Source: BMS3ABIN04 sp965554225
GTDB lineage: Bacteria; Bacteroidota; Ignavibacteria; Ignavibacteriales; Melioribacteraceae
DNA length: 32,008 nucleotides
NCBI GenBank assembly: GCA_965554225.1
Contig: CBEVZC010000024.1
Span: forward strand, 1 to 32,008
Reading direction: 5' to 3'
Below are positions 15,694 through 24,670 of the stretch, piece by piece. Position numbers and translations under genes: made by a program. The number at the start of each line of letters is the position of its first letter. Within the stretch, counting starts at the first letter, position 1. The notes below the pieces were generated by a model. That model saw only the letters and a program-made list of their open reading frames with translations. It was not told where the DNA came from and made no database searches.

Positions 15694-16002
15694 CTATAAC
15701 TTTATCTCTATATCTACACCCGCCGGTATATCAAGCTTGCTCAATGCATCGACGGTTTTGTTATTTGAGTTATGAATATCAATTATTCTTTTATGCGATC
15801 TAATTTCGAACTGTTCTCTTGATTTTTTATCAACATGTGGCGATTTTAATACTGTATAAACCGTCCTTTTAGTTGGCAAAGGAATTGGCCCGGACACAAC
15901 CGCACCAGTACTTTTTACAGTTTTTATTATCTTATCCGTTGATTTATCAATCAAAATATGATCATAAGATTTCAATCTAATTCGAATTTTTTGACCAGGC
16001 AC
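15694..16002 (-). CDS. rpsJ: 30S ribosomal protein S10 (NusE)
   Basis: S10 lies in the 30S head and also acts as NusE, linking NusG and transcription to translation. I set the start at GTG 16002, which gives 102 aa beginning PGQKIRIRLKSYDH after the initiator, the normal length. It has AGGAG at 16012-16008 and a 5-nt spacer. An in-frame ATG at 16050 would add 16 residues of unlikely sequence that come from a stem-loop region. Conserved middle: SGPIPLPTKRTVYTVLKSPHVDKKSREQFEIR. First gene of the S10 operon, 61 nt after tuf. Confidence 0.96.
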   Translation of the reverse strand: MPGQKIRIRLKSYDHILIDKSTDKIIKTVKSTGAVVSGPIPLPTKRTVYTVLKSPHVDKKSREQFEIRSHKRIIDIHNSNNKTVDALSKLDIPAGVDIEIKL

Positions 16003-16007
16003 TTTAA

Positions 16008-16048
16008 CTCCTATTTTTGATAAATAGGGGAGATAAAAAACATCTCCC
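16008..16048 (-). promoter_or_regulatory. Tandem stem-loop leader over the rpsJ ribosome binding site
   Basis: On the minus strand a first perfect hairpin (GGGAGAT / ATCTCCC, positions 16048-16042 and 16034-16028, 7-nt loop) is followed directly by a second (CCTATTT / AAATAGG, 16028-16022 and 16016-16010, 5-nt loop). The two share base 16028. The 3' arm of the second contains AGG of the rpsJ SD AGGAG (16012-16008). A CTCC in the first hairpin (part of 16033-16028) could alternatively pair with the SD. This looks like a translational switch or autoregulatory leader for the S10 operon; it was judged by eye, without a folding program. Confidence 0.55.
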
Positions 16049-16063
16049 ATTATGAAATTTATC

Positions 16064-17272
16064 TTATTTATAAATTTTAGTTACAACTCCGGCGCCAACT
16101 GTTCTACCACCTTCTCTGATAGCAAACCTGAGCCCTTCGTCCATAGCTATTTCAGTAATTAATTCAATTTTTAATTTTACGTTATCACCCGGCATAACCA
16201 TTTCAGTACCTTCAGGTAAAGTAGCAACACCGGTAACGTCTGTTGTCCTAAAATAAAACTGTGGTCTGTAACCATTAAAAAACGGCGTATGTCTACCACC
16301 TTCATCTTTAGATAAAATATAAACCTCACCTTCAAAAACAGTATGAGGTGTAATTGAACCCGGTTTAGCTAATACCATACCCCTTTCAATTTCATTTTTA
16401 TCAATACCACGCAATAATAAACCAGCGTTATCACCAGCCATTGCAGAATCAAGTTCTTTTCTGAACATTTCAATTCCGGTAACAACTGTTTTTTTATGAA
16501 CGCCAAGACCGATTAACTCAACATCTTGGTTTAATTTTATTTCACCTCTTTCAACTCTACCAGTAGCAACTGTTCCACGACCAGTAATTGAGAATACATC
16601 CTCAACCGGCATCAAGAAAGGTTTATCAATATCCCTTTCCGGAACTGGAACGTACTCATCGACGGAGTCCATAAGTTCCCAAATAGAATTTAACCTTGGA
16701 TCGTCAGCCGGAGCATTAGGATCAGAGGCTGCTTCTAATGCTTGTAACGCAGAACCACGAATTATAGGAATTTCATCGCCTGGGAATTCATATTCATCAA
16801 GAAGTTCTCTTAATTCCATCTCAACTAAATCTAAAAGCTCTTCATCATCTACCATATCAACTTTATTCATATAGACAACTATTCTTGGTACACCAACTTG
16901 TCTTGCTAAAAGAATATGCTCTCTTGTTTGAGGCATTGGTCCGTCCGTAGCCGCAACAACTAAAATAGCACCATCCATTTGAGCCGCACCGGTAATCATA
17001 TTTTTCACATAATCAGCATGACCAGGGCAGTCAACATGTGCATAATGTCTTTTTTCCGTTGAATACTCAACATGTGCAGTTGCAATAGTAATACCACGCT
17101 CTCTTTCTTCAGGAGCGTTATCAATACTATCAAAAGTTCTTACTTGAGACAAGCCTTTTTTTGCTAACGCCATTGTAATAGCAGCCGTCAATGTTGTTTT
17201 ACCATGATCCACGTGACCAATAGTACCAATATTTACGTGTGGCTTACTCCTATCAAATTTTTCTTTCGCCAT
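16064..17272 (-). CDS. tuf: Translation elongation factor Tu
   Basis: EF-Tu carries aminoacyl-tRNA to the ribosomal A site. It is 402 aa, slightly longer than the E. coli protein (394). The GTPase motifs are complete: GHVDHGKT at 19-26, the T62 switch I region (RGITIAT), DCPGH at 81-85 and NKVD at 136-139. A slightly longer loop (ASDPNAPADDPRLNS) follows the SALQALEA motif. ATG at 17272 with an AAGGAG SD and a 6-nt spacer. It sits between fusA and rpsJ; as I recall, in many Bacteroidia tuf is instead next to tRNA-Trp and secE. Confidence 0.99.
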   Translation of the reverse strand: MAKEKFDRSKPHVNIGTIGHVDHGKTTLTAAITMALAKKGLSQVRTFDSIDNAPEERERGITIATAHVEYSTEKRHYAHVDCPGHADYVKNMITGAAQMDGAILVVAATDGPMPQTREHILLARQVGVPRIVVYMNKVDMVDDEELLDLVEMELRELLDEYEFPGDEIPIIRGSALQALEAASDPNAPADDPRLNSIWELMDSVDEYVPVPERDIDKPFLMPVEDVFSITGRGTVATGRVERGEIKLNQDVELIGLGVHKKTVVTGIEMFRKELDSAMAGDNAGLLLRGIDKNEIERGMVLAKPGSITPHTVFEGEVYILSKDEGGRHTPFFNGYRPQFYFRTTDVTGVATLPEGTEMVMPGDNVKLKIELITEIAMDEGLRFAIREGGRTVGAGVVTKIYK

Positions 17273-17314
17273 CGAATTCTCCTTGTTATTTTACTTAATA
17301 AATATTGTTTTCAA

Positions 17315-19417
17315 CTAAACAGACTCTACAGAACTTCTTATTTGCGATTTTTCAGCTATTTCTTCTGCAACAGATTTCGGTACTTGTGCATAATGTGCAA
17401 ATTGCATTGTATATATCGCCCTTCCTTGCGTCATAGATCTAATCGTAGTAGCATACCCAAACATTTCTGACAGCGGTACCGTAGCTTTAATTATTTGTGC
17501 ATCCTTTCTAGCTGTAAAACCAGATATTTTACCTCTTCTTGAATTAAGATCACCCATGACATCTCCCATATATTCTTCAGGAGTAGTAACTTCAATGTCC
17601 ATTATAGGCTCAAGTAAAACAGGCCCTGCCTTTTTTGCACCGGCTTTTAATGCCATAGATCCGGCTACTTTAAAAGATAGTTCATCAGAATCAACATCAT
17701 GGTATGAACCATCGTATAATTTAGCTTTTACATCAACCATCTGATATCCGGCAACAACACCATTTCTCATTGCTTGTTGAATACCTTGAGAAACGGAAGG
17801 TATATACTCCTTAGGAACTGTACCACCTACAATTGCGTTTTCAAACTCGTATCCTTTCCCTGGTTCATTAGGTGATAACTCTATCCAAACATGTCCATAT
17901 TTTCCACGACCACCAGATTGTTTAACAAACTTACCTTCAGCCTGAACTGATTTTGTAATTGTTTCTCTGTAAGCTACCTGAGGTTTACCAATATTAGCAT
18001 CAACTTTGAATTCTCTTTTCATTCTATCTACTAGAATCTCTAAATGTAACTCACCCATCCCTGCAATTATAGTCTGATTTGTCTCTTCATCAACTTTTAC
18101 TTTAAAAGTCGGATCTTCATCTGATAATTTCATTAAAGCTTCTGATAATTTATCTTGATCAGCTTTTGTTTTAGGTTCAATAGCAATTCTTATTACCGGT
18201 TCTGGGAATGCCATTTTTTCCAATACAATAGGATCATCTTGAGTACAAAGCGTGTCACCCGTTTTTGTATGCTTTAATCCTACTATCGCAGCAATATCTC
18301 CAACTCTAACTTCATCCATATCTTGCCTATGATTAGCATGCATCAATAAAATTCTACCAACTCTTTCTTTTTTATTGGAAACTGAATTATAAATATATGA
18401 TCCGCTTTTCAATATTCCGGCATAAACTCTAATATAGGTTAGCTTACCAACAAAAGGATCCGTCATTATTTTGAAGGCTAAAGCTGTAAACTTTTCATTT
18501 GGATCAATTCTTCTAACAACTTTATCATCTTTATGAACATGATGTGCAACCAATTCCGGAGTATCTATTGGAGAAGGCAAAAAGTCAAGAACACCATCCA
18601 ATAATTTTTGTATTCCTTTGTTTTTAAATGCGGAACCACATATAACAGGCACTATTTTAAGTTGAATTGTAGCTTCTCGAAGTACTGCTTTAATTTCATC
18701 AGATGTTATTTCTTCCCCTTCTAAATATTTTTCAAGCAGAGTATCATCAACATCAGAAACTGCTTCAAGCATTACAGTTCTATATTTATTAGCGAGGGCT
18801 TTTAAGTCAGAGGGTATTTCCATGTCTTCAAAAGTTGCGCCCAAAGTTTCATCATTATACATCCGTGCTTTCATCTCTATCAAATCAATAACGCCGGCAA
18901 AAAGGTCACCTTCACCAATCGGTAAAGTTATGGGAATTGCATTTGCACCTAATCTATCTTTCATCATCTTAACTGCTGCATGAAAATCTGCTCCCACACG
19001 ATCCATTTTATTAACAAAAGCAATCCTTGGAACATTATATTTATCAGCTTGTCTCCATACGGTCTCAGACTGGGGTTCAACTCCTCCTACCCCGCAGAAA
19101 AGAGCAATTGCACCATCAAGTACCCTAAGGGACCTTTCCACTTCTACTGTAAAATCAACATGCCCGGGAGTATCTATTATATTAATTTGATAGTCCTTCC
19201 AATATGCAGTGGTTGCCGCACTAGTAATAGTAATTCCTCTCTCTTTTTCTTGATCCATCCAATCCATTGTAGCAGCGCCATCATGCACTTCACCTAATCT
19301 ATGCACTTTACCTGTATAATAAAGAATACGTTCAGTTGTAGTAGTTTTTCCAGCATCAATATGAGCCATCAAACCTATATTTCTAACTTTATTTATATCT
19401 ACTCTTTTTTTAGCCAT
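17315..19417 (-). CDS. fusA: Translation elongation factor G
   Basis: EF-G drives translocation and, with RRF, ribosome recycling. It is 700 aa, the normal length. GTPase motifs: AHIDAGKT at 18-25, RGITITSAAT (switch I), DTPGH at 82-86 and NKMD at 136-139; the five-domain architecture continues to the C-terminal YATTIRSMTQGRAIYTMQFAHY segment. ATG start. It lies 22 nt after rpsG and 42 nt before tuf. The order rpsL-rpsG-fusA-tuf is the classical str operon. Confidence 0.99.
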   Translation of the reverse strand: MAKKRVDINKVRNIGLMAHIDAGKTTTTERILYYTGKVHRLGEVHDGAATMDWMDQEKERGITITSAATTAYWKDYQINIIDTPGHVDFTVEVERSLRVLDGAIALFCGVGGVEPQSETVWRQADKYNVPRIAFVNKMDRVGADFHAAVKMMKDRLGANAIPITLPIGEGDLFAGVIDLIEMKARMYNDETLGATFEDMEIPSDLKALANKYRTVMLEAVSDVDDTLLEKYLEGEEITSDEIKAVLREATIQLKIVPVICGSAFKNKGIQKLLDGVLDFLPSPIDTPELVAHHVHKDDKVVRRIDPNEKFTALAFKIMTDPFVGKLTYIRVYAGILKSGSYIYNSVSNKKERVGRILLMHANHRQDMDEVRVGDIAAIVGLKHTKTGDTLCTQDDPIVLEKMAFPEPVIRIAIEPKTKADQDKLSEALMKLSDEDPTFKVKVDEETNQTIIAGMGELHLEILVDRMKREFKVDANIGKPQVAYRETITKSVQAEGKFVKQSGGRGKYGHVWIELSPNEPGKGYEFENAIVGGTVPKEYIPSVSQGIQQAMRNGVVAGYQMVDVKAKLYDGSYHDVDSDELSFKVAGSMALKAGAKKAGPVLLEPIMDIEVTTPEEYMGDVMGDLNSRRGKISGFTARKDAQIIKATVPLSEMFGYATTIRSMTQGRAIYTMQFAHYAQVPKSVAEEIAEKSQIRSSVESV

Positions 19418-19439
19418 TATCTTTTAATATTCCTTTACA

Positions 19440-19907
19440 TTACCATTTGAAATGCGCAAAAGCTTTGTTAGCTTCAGCCATTCTATGAACGTCATCTTTT
19501 TTCTTAACTGATGATCCTTCTCCTTTTGAAGCTGCAATAAGCTCAGCTGCAAGTTTTAATGCCGTAGATTTATCTTTACGATCACGAGCATAATTCCTTA
19601 ACCATCTTAAAGATAAAGCAATTCTTCTGGTAGCACGGACTTCCATTGGTACTTGATACGTTGCACCGCCAACTCTTCTACTTCTCACTTCTACAAGAGG
19701 TTGAGTATTTTGAACAGCTTTATTAAAAATTTCCAATGCGTTTTGTTTTGTTCTCTGTTCAATTATTTCGAATGCATCATACACTAATTTTTGTGCAGTT
19801 GATTTTTTACCATCCCACATAATATAGTTTATGAATTTCGCAACCAGAACGTCATTAAATTTTGGATCCGGTTTTATGTACCTTTTTTCTGCTCTTCTTT
19901 TTCTCAT
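19440..19907 (-). CDS. rpsG: 30S ribosomal protein S7
   Basis: S7 starts assembly of the 30S head and in E. coli represses the str operon. It is 155 aa with the conserved start MRKRRAEKRYIKPDPKFNDVLV, the VRSRRVGGATYQVPMEVRATRR core and the MAEANKAFAHFKW end. ATG start, 9 nt after rpsL. Confidence 0.98.
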   Translation of the reverse strand: MRKRRAEKRYIKPDPKFNDVLVAKFINYIMWDGKKSTAQKLVYDAFEIIEQRTKQNALEIFNKAVQNTQPLVEVRSRRVGGATYQVPMEVRATRRIALSLRWLRNYARDRKDKSTALKLAAELIAASKGEGSSVKKKDDVHRMAEANKAFAHFKW

Positions 19908-19916
19908 AATTTCACT

Positions 19917-20291
19917 TTAATTTTTAGGTCTTTTTGCACCGTATTTTGATCTTGCCTTTTTTCTCTCTTCAACGCCACTCGTATCTAATGTTCCACGAAT
20001 AACATGATATCTTACACCAGGAAGATCTTTAATTCTACCACCTCTTATAAGCACAATTGAGTGCTCCTGCAAATTATGTCCTTCACCCGGAATATATGCT
20101 GTAACTTCCATCCCGTTAGTTAACCTTACTCTTGCAACCTTACGCAAAGCAGAGTTTGGTTTTTTAGGAGTAGTAGTATAAACCCTTGTACACACACCTC
20201 TTTTTTGTGGGCATGCATTTAAAGCAGGGGCTTTATTTTTGGACTTAATTTGCTTGCGTCCTTTTCTGACCAACTGATTAATTGTTGGCAA
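19917..20291 (-). CDS. rpsL: 30S ribosomal protein S12
   Basis: S12 controls decoding accuracy at the A site. It is 124 aa with CPQKRGVCTRVYTTTPKKPNSALRK and GGRIKDLPGVRYHVIRG. K43 (in PKKPN) and K88 (in RIKDLPG) are wild type, so no streptomycin-resistance change is present at those two classical positions. The start codon is TTG at 20291, which begins the canonical MPTINQLVRKGRK; a GGAGG SD (20302-20298) lies 6 nt upstream. A plausible sigma-70 promoter lies between it and rpoC. It lies 90 nt after rpoC. Confidence 0.98.
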   Translation of the reverse strand: MPTINQLVRKGRKQIKSKNKAPALNACPQKRGVCTRVYTTTPKKPNSALRKVARVRLTNGMEVTAYIPGEGHNLQEHSIVLIRGGRIKDLPGVRYHVIRGTLDTSGVEERKKARSKYGAKRPKN

Positions 20292-20297
20292 TGATAT

Positions 20298-20302
20298 CCT
20301 CC
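20298..20302 (-). promoter_or_regulatory. Shine-Dalgarno site fixing the TTG start of rpsL
   Basis: GGAGG on the minus strand lies 6 nt before the TTG codon that begins the canonical S12 N-terminus. No ATG or GTG in frame is near. Confidence 0.85.
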
Positions 20303-20334
20303 GTTTGAACGTTTTAAATAAAATTCAGACTCAA

Positions 20335-20363
20335 AATATAGATATAACTATAAATTAAAGCAA
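20335..20363 (-). promoter_or_regulatory. Putative sigma-70-type promoter of the str operon
   Basis: On the minus strand TTGCTT (20363-20358) and TATATT (20340-20335) are separated by exactly 17 nt. The -10 matches five of six consensus bases; the -35 matches only TTG. It lies in the 90-nt gap between rpoC and rpsL and would leave a leader of roughly 35-40 nt. A small hairpin (20372-20387) spans the rpoC stop codon just upstream. In AT-rich DNA such matches can arise by chance. Confidence 0.42.
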
Positions 20364-20381
20364 GTAAGAATCAGTAAATTT

Positions 20382-23300
20382 TTACTGCTCTACCGCTTTA
20401 TTTTCTTCTTTTGCTAATGTTTCTTCCTGTCCTTCTTCTTCCGGTTTTTCAACTTCCAAAATTACTTTCCCGTATTTTTTTAATCCTGTACCTGCAGGTA
20501 TTAAATGACCCATTACCACATTCTCTTTTAACCCGGTTAAATAATCAACCTTCGCAGCAATTGCAGCATTTGCAAGAACTTTTGTAGTTTCCTGGAATGA
20601 AGCTGCAGAAATAAAGCTTTCCGTCGATAAAGCTGCTTGCGTAATTCCAAGTAAAACATTGCCAAATGTGGCAGGCTCAGCATTTCTAACCTTAGGAGCT
20701 GCTTTTTCTTTTCGTTCTAATTCGTTTTTTAATTCTCTGTAAATATGTTTAGAAATCATTTGACCGACCGAAAGTTTGGAATCACCAGGATCTTCTACAA
20801 CAACCATATTTTGAACTCTTTCGTTTTCTTCTAAAAGTCTAACTCTGCTAACATAATCTTCTTCAATAAAATTAGTATCGCCAGAAGAAATTATTCTTAA
20901 TTTTTGCAGCATTTGTTTAACAATAGTTTCAATATGCTTATCATTTATTTTAACACCTTGTAATCTGTAAACGTCTTGAATTTCATTTACCAAATACTCT
21001 TGAACAGCATTTGTTCCTTTGATTTTCAAAATATCGTGAGGATCAATTGGACCATCTGTAATTTTTTCTCCGGCCGGAATTTCATCGCCTTCTTGCACCA
21101 AAATATGTTTGCCGTAAGCAACATTATAAACTTCCCGGAAAGATCCATCAAATGATTCAACAATAATTTCTCTGGAACCTTTTTTACGGGCGCCAAATTT
21201 TACAGTGCCTTCAATCTCGGATACAATAGCCGGGTCATGAGGACTTCGAGATTCAAATAGTTCTGTTACCCTCGGCAAACCGCCCGTAATATCTCTGGAC
21301 TTATTAGTTTGTTTTGAAATTTTGGCTAAAATAGTTCCCGCCTTTAAATTCTCACCTTCCTCAACAGCTAAATAAGCATTTGTGGGAAGATTAAAAACTT
21401 TTTCGTTTCCGTCAGTATCTCGGATTGTAATACTTGGAGTTAAATTTTTATCTTTTGATTCAATCACAACCTTCTGAACGTGTCCAGTATGTTCATCAGC
21501 AACTTGTTGGATTGTAATATTATCAATAAAGTCTTTGAATATAACAACACCGTCAATATCCGTAAGAATAACGGCGTTATAAGGATCATGATTATAAAGC
21601 GGTTGTTTTTTCTTTATTTCTTGCCCATCATTTACTAATAGTTCCGCACCATAAGGGATATCGTATTTTTTTATTTGTCTATTATCATGATCGAAAACAC
21701 CAATTGATCCTCTTCTACCGGTTACAACTTTTACTTTTCCTCTAAAATCTGTTTTCTCTACATAATTTATCTTTTCATATTCTACTCTACCATCGGTGTT
21801 GGATTCAACCTGAGACTGACTTGCGATACGAGAAGACGTACCACCCAAGTGAAAGGTTCTTAAAGTAAGCTGAGTACCAGGTTCACCAATAGATTGAGCC
21901 GCAACAATACCAACAGCTTCTCCAATTTCTACTAATTTACCAGTAGTTAAGTTTCTACCGTAACATTTTGCACAAACACCTCTTTTAGATTCGCACGTAA
22001 GAACTGTACGTATAAATACCGAATCAATATTAGCTTCATCAATTTGTTCGGCAATTTTTTCAGTAATTAATTCACCTGCTTCTATAATAAGTTCATCGGT
22101 TCTAGGATCATAAACATCTTCTTGCGCAACACGTCCGGTAATTCTTTCTGCAAGTGGTTCGCGCTCTAATTCAATATCTTTCAATGCTGAAACATAAACA
22201 CCTCTAATTGTTCCGCAATCTTCTTCGGTAACAATTACATCCTGTGCAACATCTGTTAACCTTCTTGTTAAATATCCGGCATCAGCTGTTTTTAAAGCCG
22301 TATCGGCAAGACCTTTTCTAGCACCGTGAGTTGAAATAAAATACTCAAGTACCGATAGACCTTCTTTAAAATTAGCAACAATTGGATTTTCAATAATTTC
22401 ACCGGATTGCCCGCTAAGACTTTTTTGAGGTTTCATCATCAGACCTCTCATACCTGCTAATTGGCGAACCTGTTCTTGTGAACCCCTGGCACCGGAATCA
22501 ACCATCATATGTAATGGATTGAACCCACTTTGGTCACTTTTTAATCTATTCATTAAAAATTTACTAACATTATTAGTTGTATGAGTCCAAACGTCAATAA
22601 TTTTATTATATCGTTCTGCATCAGTTATTAAACCTTGTTCATGCTCATTTAATATTGAAGCTACTTTTTTATTTGAATCTTCAATAAGCGGTTTTTTCTC
22701 ATCGGGAACAATCATATCACTAAAACTAATAGAAACACCCGCAGCCGTAGCATATTGATATCCAATAGACTTCAAATTATCTAAGAATTTTGCAGTAACT
22801 TCATTTCCAAGCTTAATAAACATCTTATAGATAAAACCACTAAACACTTTTTTAATCAACAGTTCATTAAAGAAGCCCATTTCATTTGGAACAATTTTAT
22901 TAAATATTACTCTACCAACTGTAGTTTCAATAAAATCGCCATCAATTTTAACTTTAATTTTTGCATGCAAATCAACTACCCTGGCATCATAAGCTATCGT
23001 TACATCTTCTGAATCTCCAAATATCATTCCTTCGCCTTTAGCGCCGGGCAAAACTTTTGTCAAATAATAACAACCTAAAATAATGTCTTGTGTGGGCACT
23101 ACTATCGGACTACCGTTTTGAGGCGATAAAATATTATGACTTGAAAGCATTAATAATCCGGCTTCAAGCCTGGCTTCGTAAGATAACGGAACATGAACAG
23201 CCATTTGGTCACCATCAAAATCAGCATTAAACGCAGTACATACCATAGGATGCAATTGAATTGCCTTACCATCAATTAATTTAGGTTGAAATGCTTGGAT

Positions 23301-24632
23301 ACCTAGCCTATGCAATGTTGGCGCCCTATTAAGCATAACCGGATGACTATCAATTAATTTTTCTAAAATATCCCATATAACAGCTTCTTTTCTTTCGACA
23401 GCTTTTCTTGCACTCTTCACTGTTTTATAATGCCCCCGATCAATTAACTTCCTAATTATAAAAGGTTTAAAAAGTTCGACGGCCATATCTTTAGGCAAAC
23501 CACATTCATGCAACTTAAGTTCAGGACCAACAACAATTACAGAACGGCCCGAATAATCCACTCTTTTTCCCAAAAGATTTTGACGGAACCTACCTTGCTT
23601 GCCTTTAAGCATATCACTAAGTGATTTTAGAGGACGGTTACCGTCACTTCTAACAGCTGTTGCTCTTCTCGAATTATCAAATAGTGCATCAACAGATTCT
23701 TGAAGCATTCTTTTTTCATTGCGTAGAATAACTTCGGGAGCTTTAATGTCAATAAGTCTTTTCAATCTATTATTACGGATAATAACTCTTCTGTATAAAT
23801 CATTTAGATCACTTGTTGCAAACCTACCTCCTTCCAAAGGAACCAACGGTCTTAATTCAGGCGGAATAACCGGTATAACACTCATAACCATCCATTCAGG
23901 TCTATTTTCAACTTTACCTTCCTGGGGTCTAAATGCTTCAAGCACTCTTAATCTCTTTAATAAATCCTTCCTTTTTTGTTGAGATGTTTCTACTTTTAAT
24001 CTATTTTTAAGCTCCCAAAAAACATTTTCAACATCAATTTGTTTTAATAATTCTCTTACACCATCACCACCAATTTTAGCAATAAACTTTTTAGGATCAT
24101 CATCGTCAAGTGAATCATTATCAAAAGGCAAAGAACTAGTAATTTCATAGTATTGATCTTCAGAAATTAAGTCTTTTTTACTTAAACCTGTTGTCCCGGG
24201 ATTAAGCACTACATAAGATTCATAATAAATAATTTTTTCCAACTGTTTAGTTGTAACGCCAACAATATTACCTATTTTTGACGGAAGAGCTTTAAAGAAC
24301 CAAATATGAACAATAGGTACAGCTAAGGCAAGGTGCCCCATTCTTTCTCTTCGAACGCTTTTAAGCGTAACTTCAACGCCACATCTATCGCAAACAATAC
24401 CTTTGTACCGGATACCCTTGTACTTTCCGCAAGCACATTCCCAATCTTTAACGGGACCAAAAATTTTCTCACAAAATAGTCCGTCTTTTTCAGGACGAAA
24501 TGATCTGTAATTTATTGTCTCGGGTTTTGTAACTTCCCCATGCGATCTTGAGAGTATATCGTCAGGACTAGCAAGACTAATTGTAAGTTTTTCAATTCTT
24601 TTTAATTTTGTTTCTTGAGCTCTATATCTCAT
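20382..24632 (-). CDS. rpoC: DNA-directed RNA polymerase subunit beta'
   Basis: Beta' holds the catalytic magnesium of RNA polymerase. It is 1416 aa, a normal length for the Bacteroidota group. The N-terminal zinc ribbon has C66, C68, C81 and C84; the catalytic NADFDGDQMAVH is at 469-480 with D471, D473 and D475; the second zinc site (CESKRGVCAKC) is near residues 880-890; the trigger-loop and bridge-helix region includes GARKGLADTALKTADAGYLTRRL. The tail is acidic. ATG start with an AAGGAG SD, 38 nt after rpoB. Confidence 0.99.
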   Translation of the reverse strand: MRYRAQETKLKRIEKLTISLASPDDILSRSHGEVTKPETINYRSFRPEKDGLFCEKIFGPVKDWECACGKYKGIRYKGIVCDRCGVEVTLKSVRRERMGHLALAVPIVHIWFFKALPSKIGNIVGVTTKQLEKIIYYESYVVLNPGTTGLSKKDLISEDQYYEITSSLPFDNDSLDDDDPKKFIAKIGGDGVRELLKQIDVENVFWELKNRLKVETSQQKRKDLLKRLRVLEAFRPQEGKVENRPEWMVMSVIPVIPPELRPLVPLEGGRFATSDLNDLYRRVIIRNNRLKRLIDIKAPEVILRNEKRMLQESVDALFDNSRRATAVRSDGNRPLKSLSDMLKGKQGRFRQNLLGKRVDYSGRSVIVVGPELKLHECGLPKDMAVELFKPFIIRKLIDRGHYKTVKSARKAVERKEAVIWDILEKLIDSHPVMLNRAPTLHRLGIQAFQPKLIDGKAIQLHPMVCTAFNADFDGDQMAVHVPLSYEARLEAGLLMLSSHNILSPQNGSPIVVPTQDIILGCYYLTKVLPGAKGEGMIFGDSEDVTIAYDARVVDLHAKIKVKIDGDFIETTVGRVIFNKIVPNEMGFFNELLIKKVFSGFIYKMFIKLGNEVTAKFLDNLKSIGYQYATAAGVSISFSDMIVPDEKKPLIEDSNKKVASILNEHEQGLITDAERYNKIIDVWTHTTNNVSKFLMNRLKSDQSGFNPLHMMVDSGARGSQEQVRQLAGMRGLMMKPQKSLSGQSGEIIENPIVANFKEGLSVLEYFISTHGARKGLADTALKTADAGYLTRRLTDVAQDVIVTEEDCGTIRGVYVSALKDIELEREPLAERITGRVAQEDVYDPRTDELIIEAGELITEKIAEQIDEANIDSVFIRTVLTCESKRGVCAKCYGRNLTTGKLVEIGEAVGIVAAQSIGEPGTQLTLRTFHLGGTSSRIASQSQVESNTDGRVEYEKINYVEKTDFRGKVKVVTGRRGSIGVFDHDNRQIKKYDIPYGAELLVNDGQEIKKKQPLYNHDPYNAVILTDIDGVVIFKDFIDNITIQQVADEHTGHVQKVVIESKDKNLTPSITIRDTDGNEKVFNLPTNAYLAVEEGENLKAGTILAKISKQTNKSRDITGGLPRVTELFESRSPHDPAIVSEIEGTVKFGARKKGSREIIVESFDGSFREVYNVAYGKHILVQEGDEIPAGEKITDGPIDPHDILKIKGTNAVQEYLVNEIQDVYRLQGVKINDKHIETIVKQMLQKLRIISSGDTNFIEEDYVSRVRLLEENERVQNMVVVEDPGDSKLSVGQMISKHIYRELKNELERKEKAAPKVRNAEPATFGNVLLGITQAALSTESFISAASFQETTKVLANAAIAAKVDYLTGLKENVVMGHLIPAGTGLKKYGKVILEVEKPEEEGQEETLAKEENKAVEQ

Positions 24633-24670
24633 AAAGCTATCTCCTTAAAACTTTAAGCTTTTAAGCTAAA

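Noticed and set aside
16003..16050. Upstream ATG for rpsJ adding 16 residues
   Set aside because: The added sequence is formed by the hairpin region; the GTG at 16002 has an SD and yields the usual S10 N-terminus.
21900..22020. Possible missing or altered zinc site in beta'
   Set aside because: The CESKRGVCAKC cluster and both flanking conserved blocks are intact, so the site looks normal.
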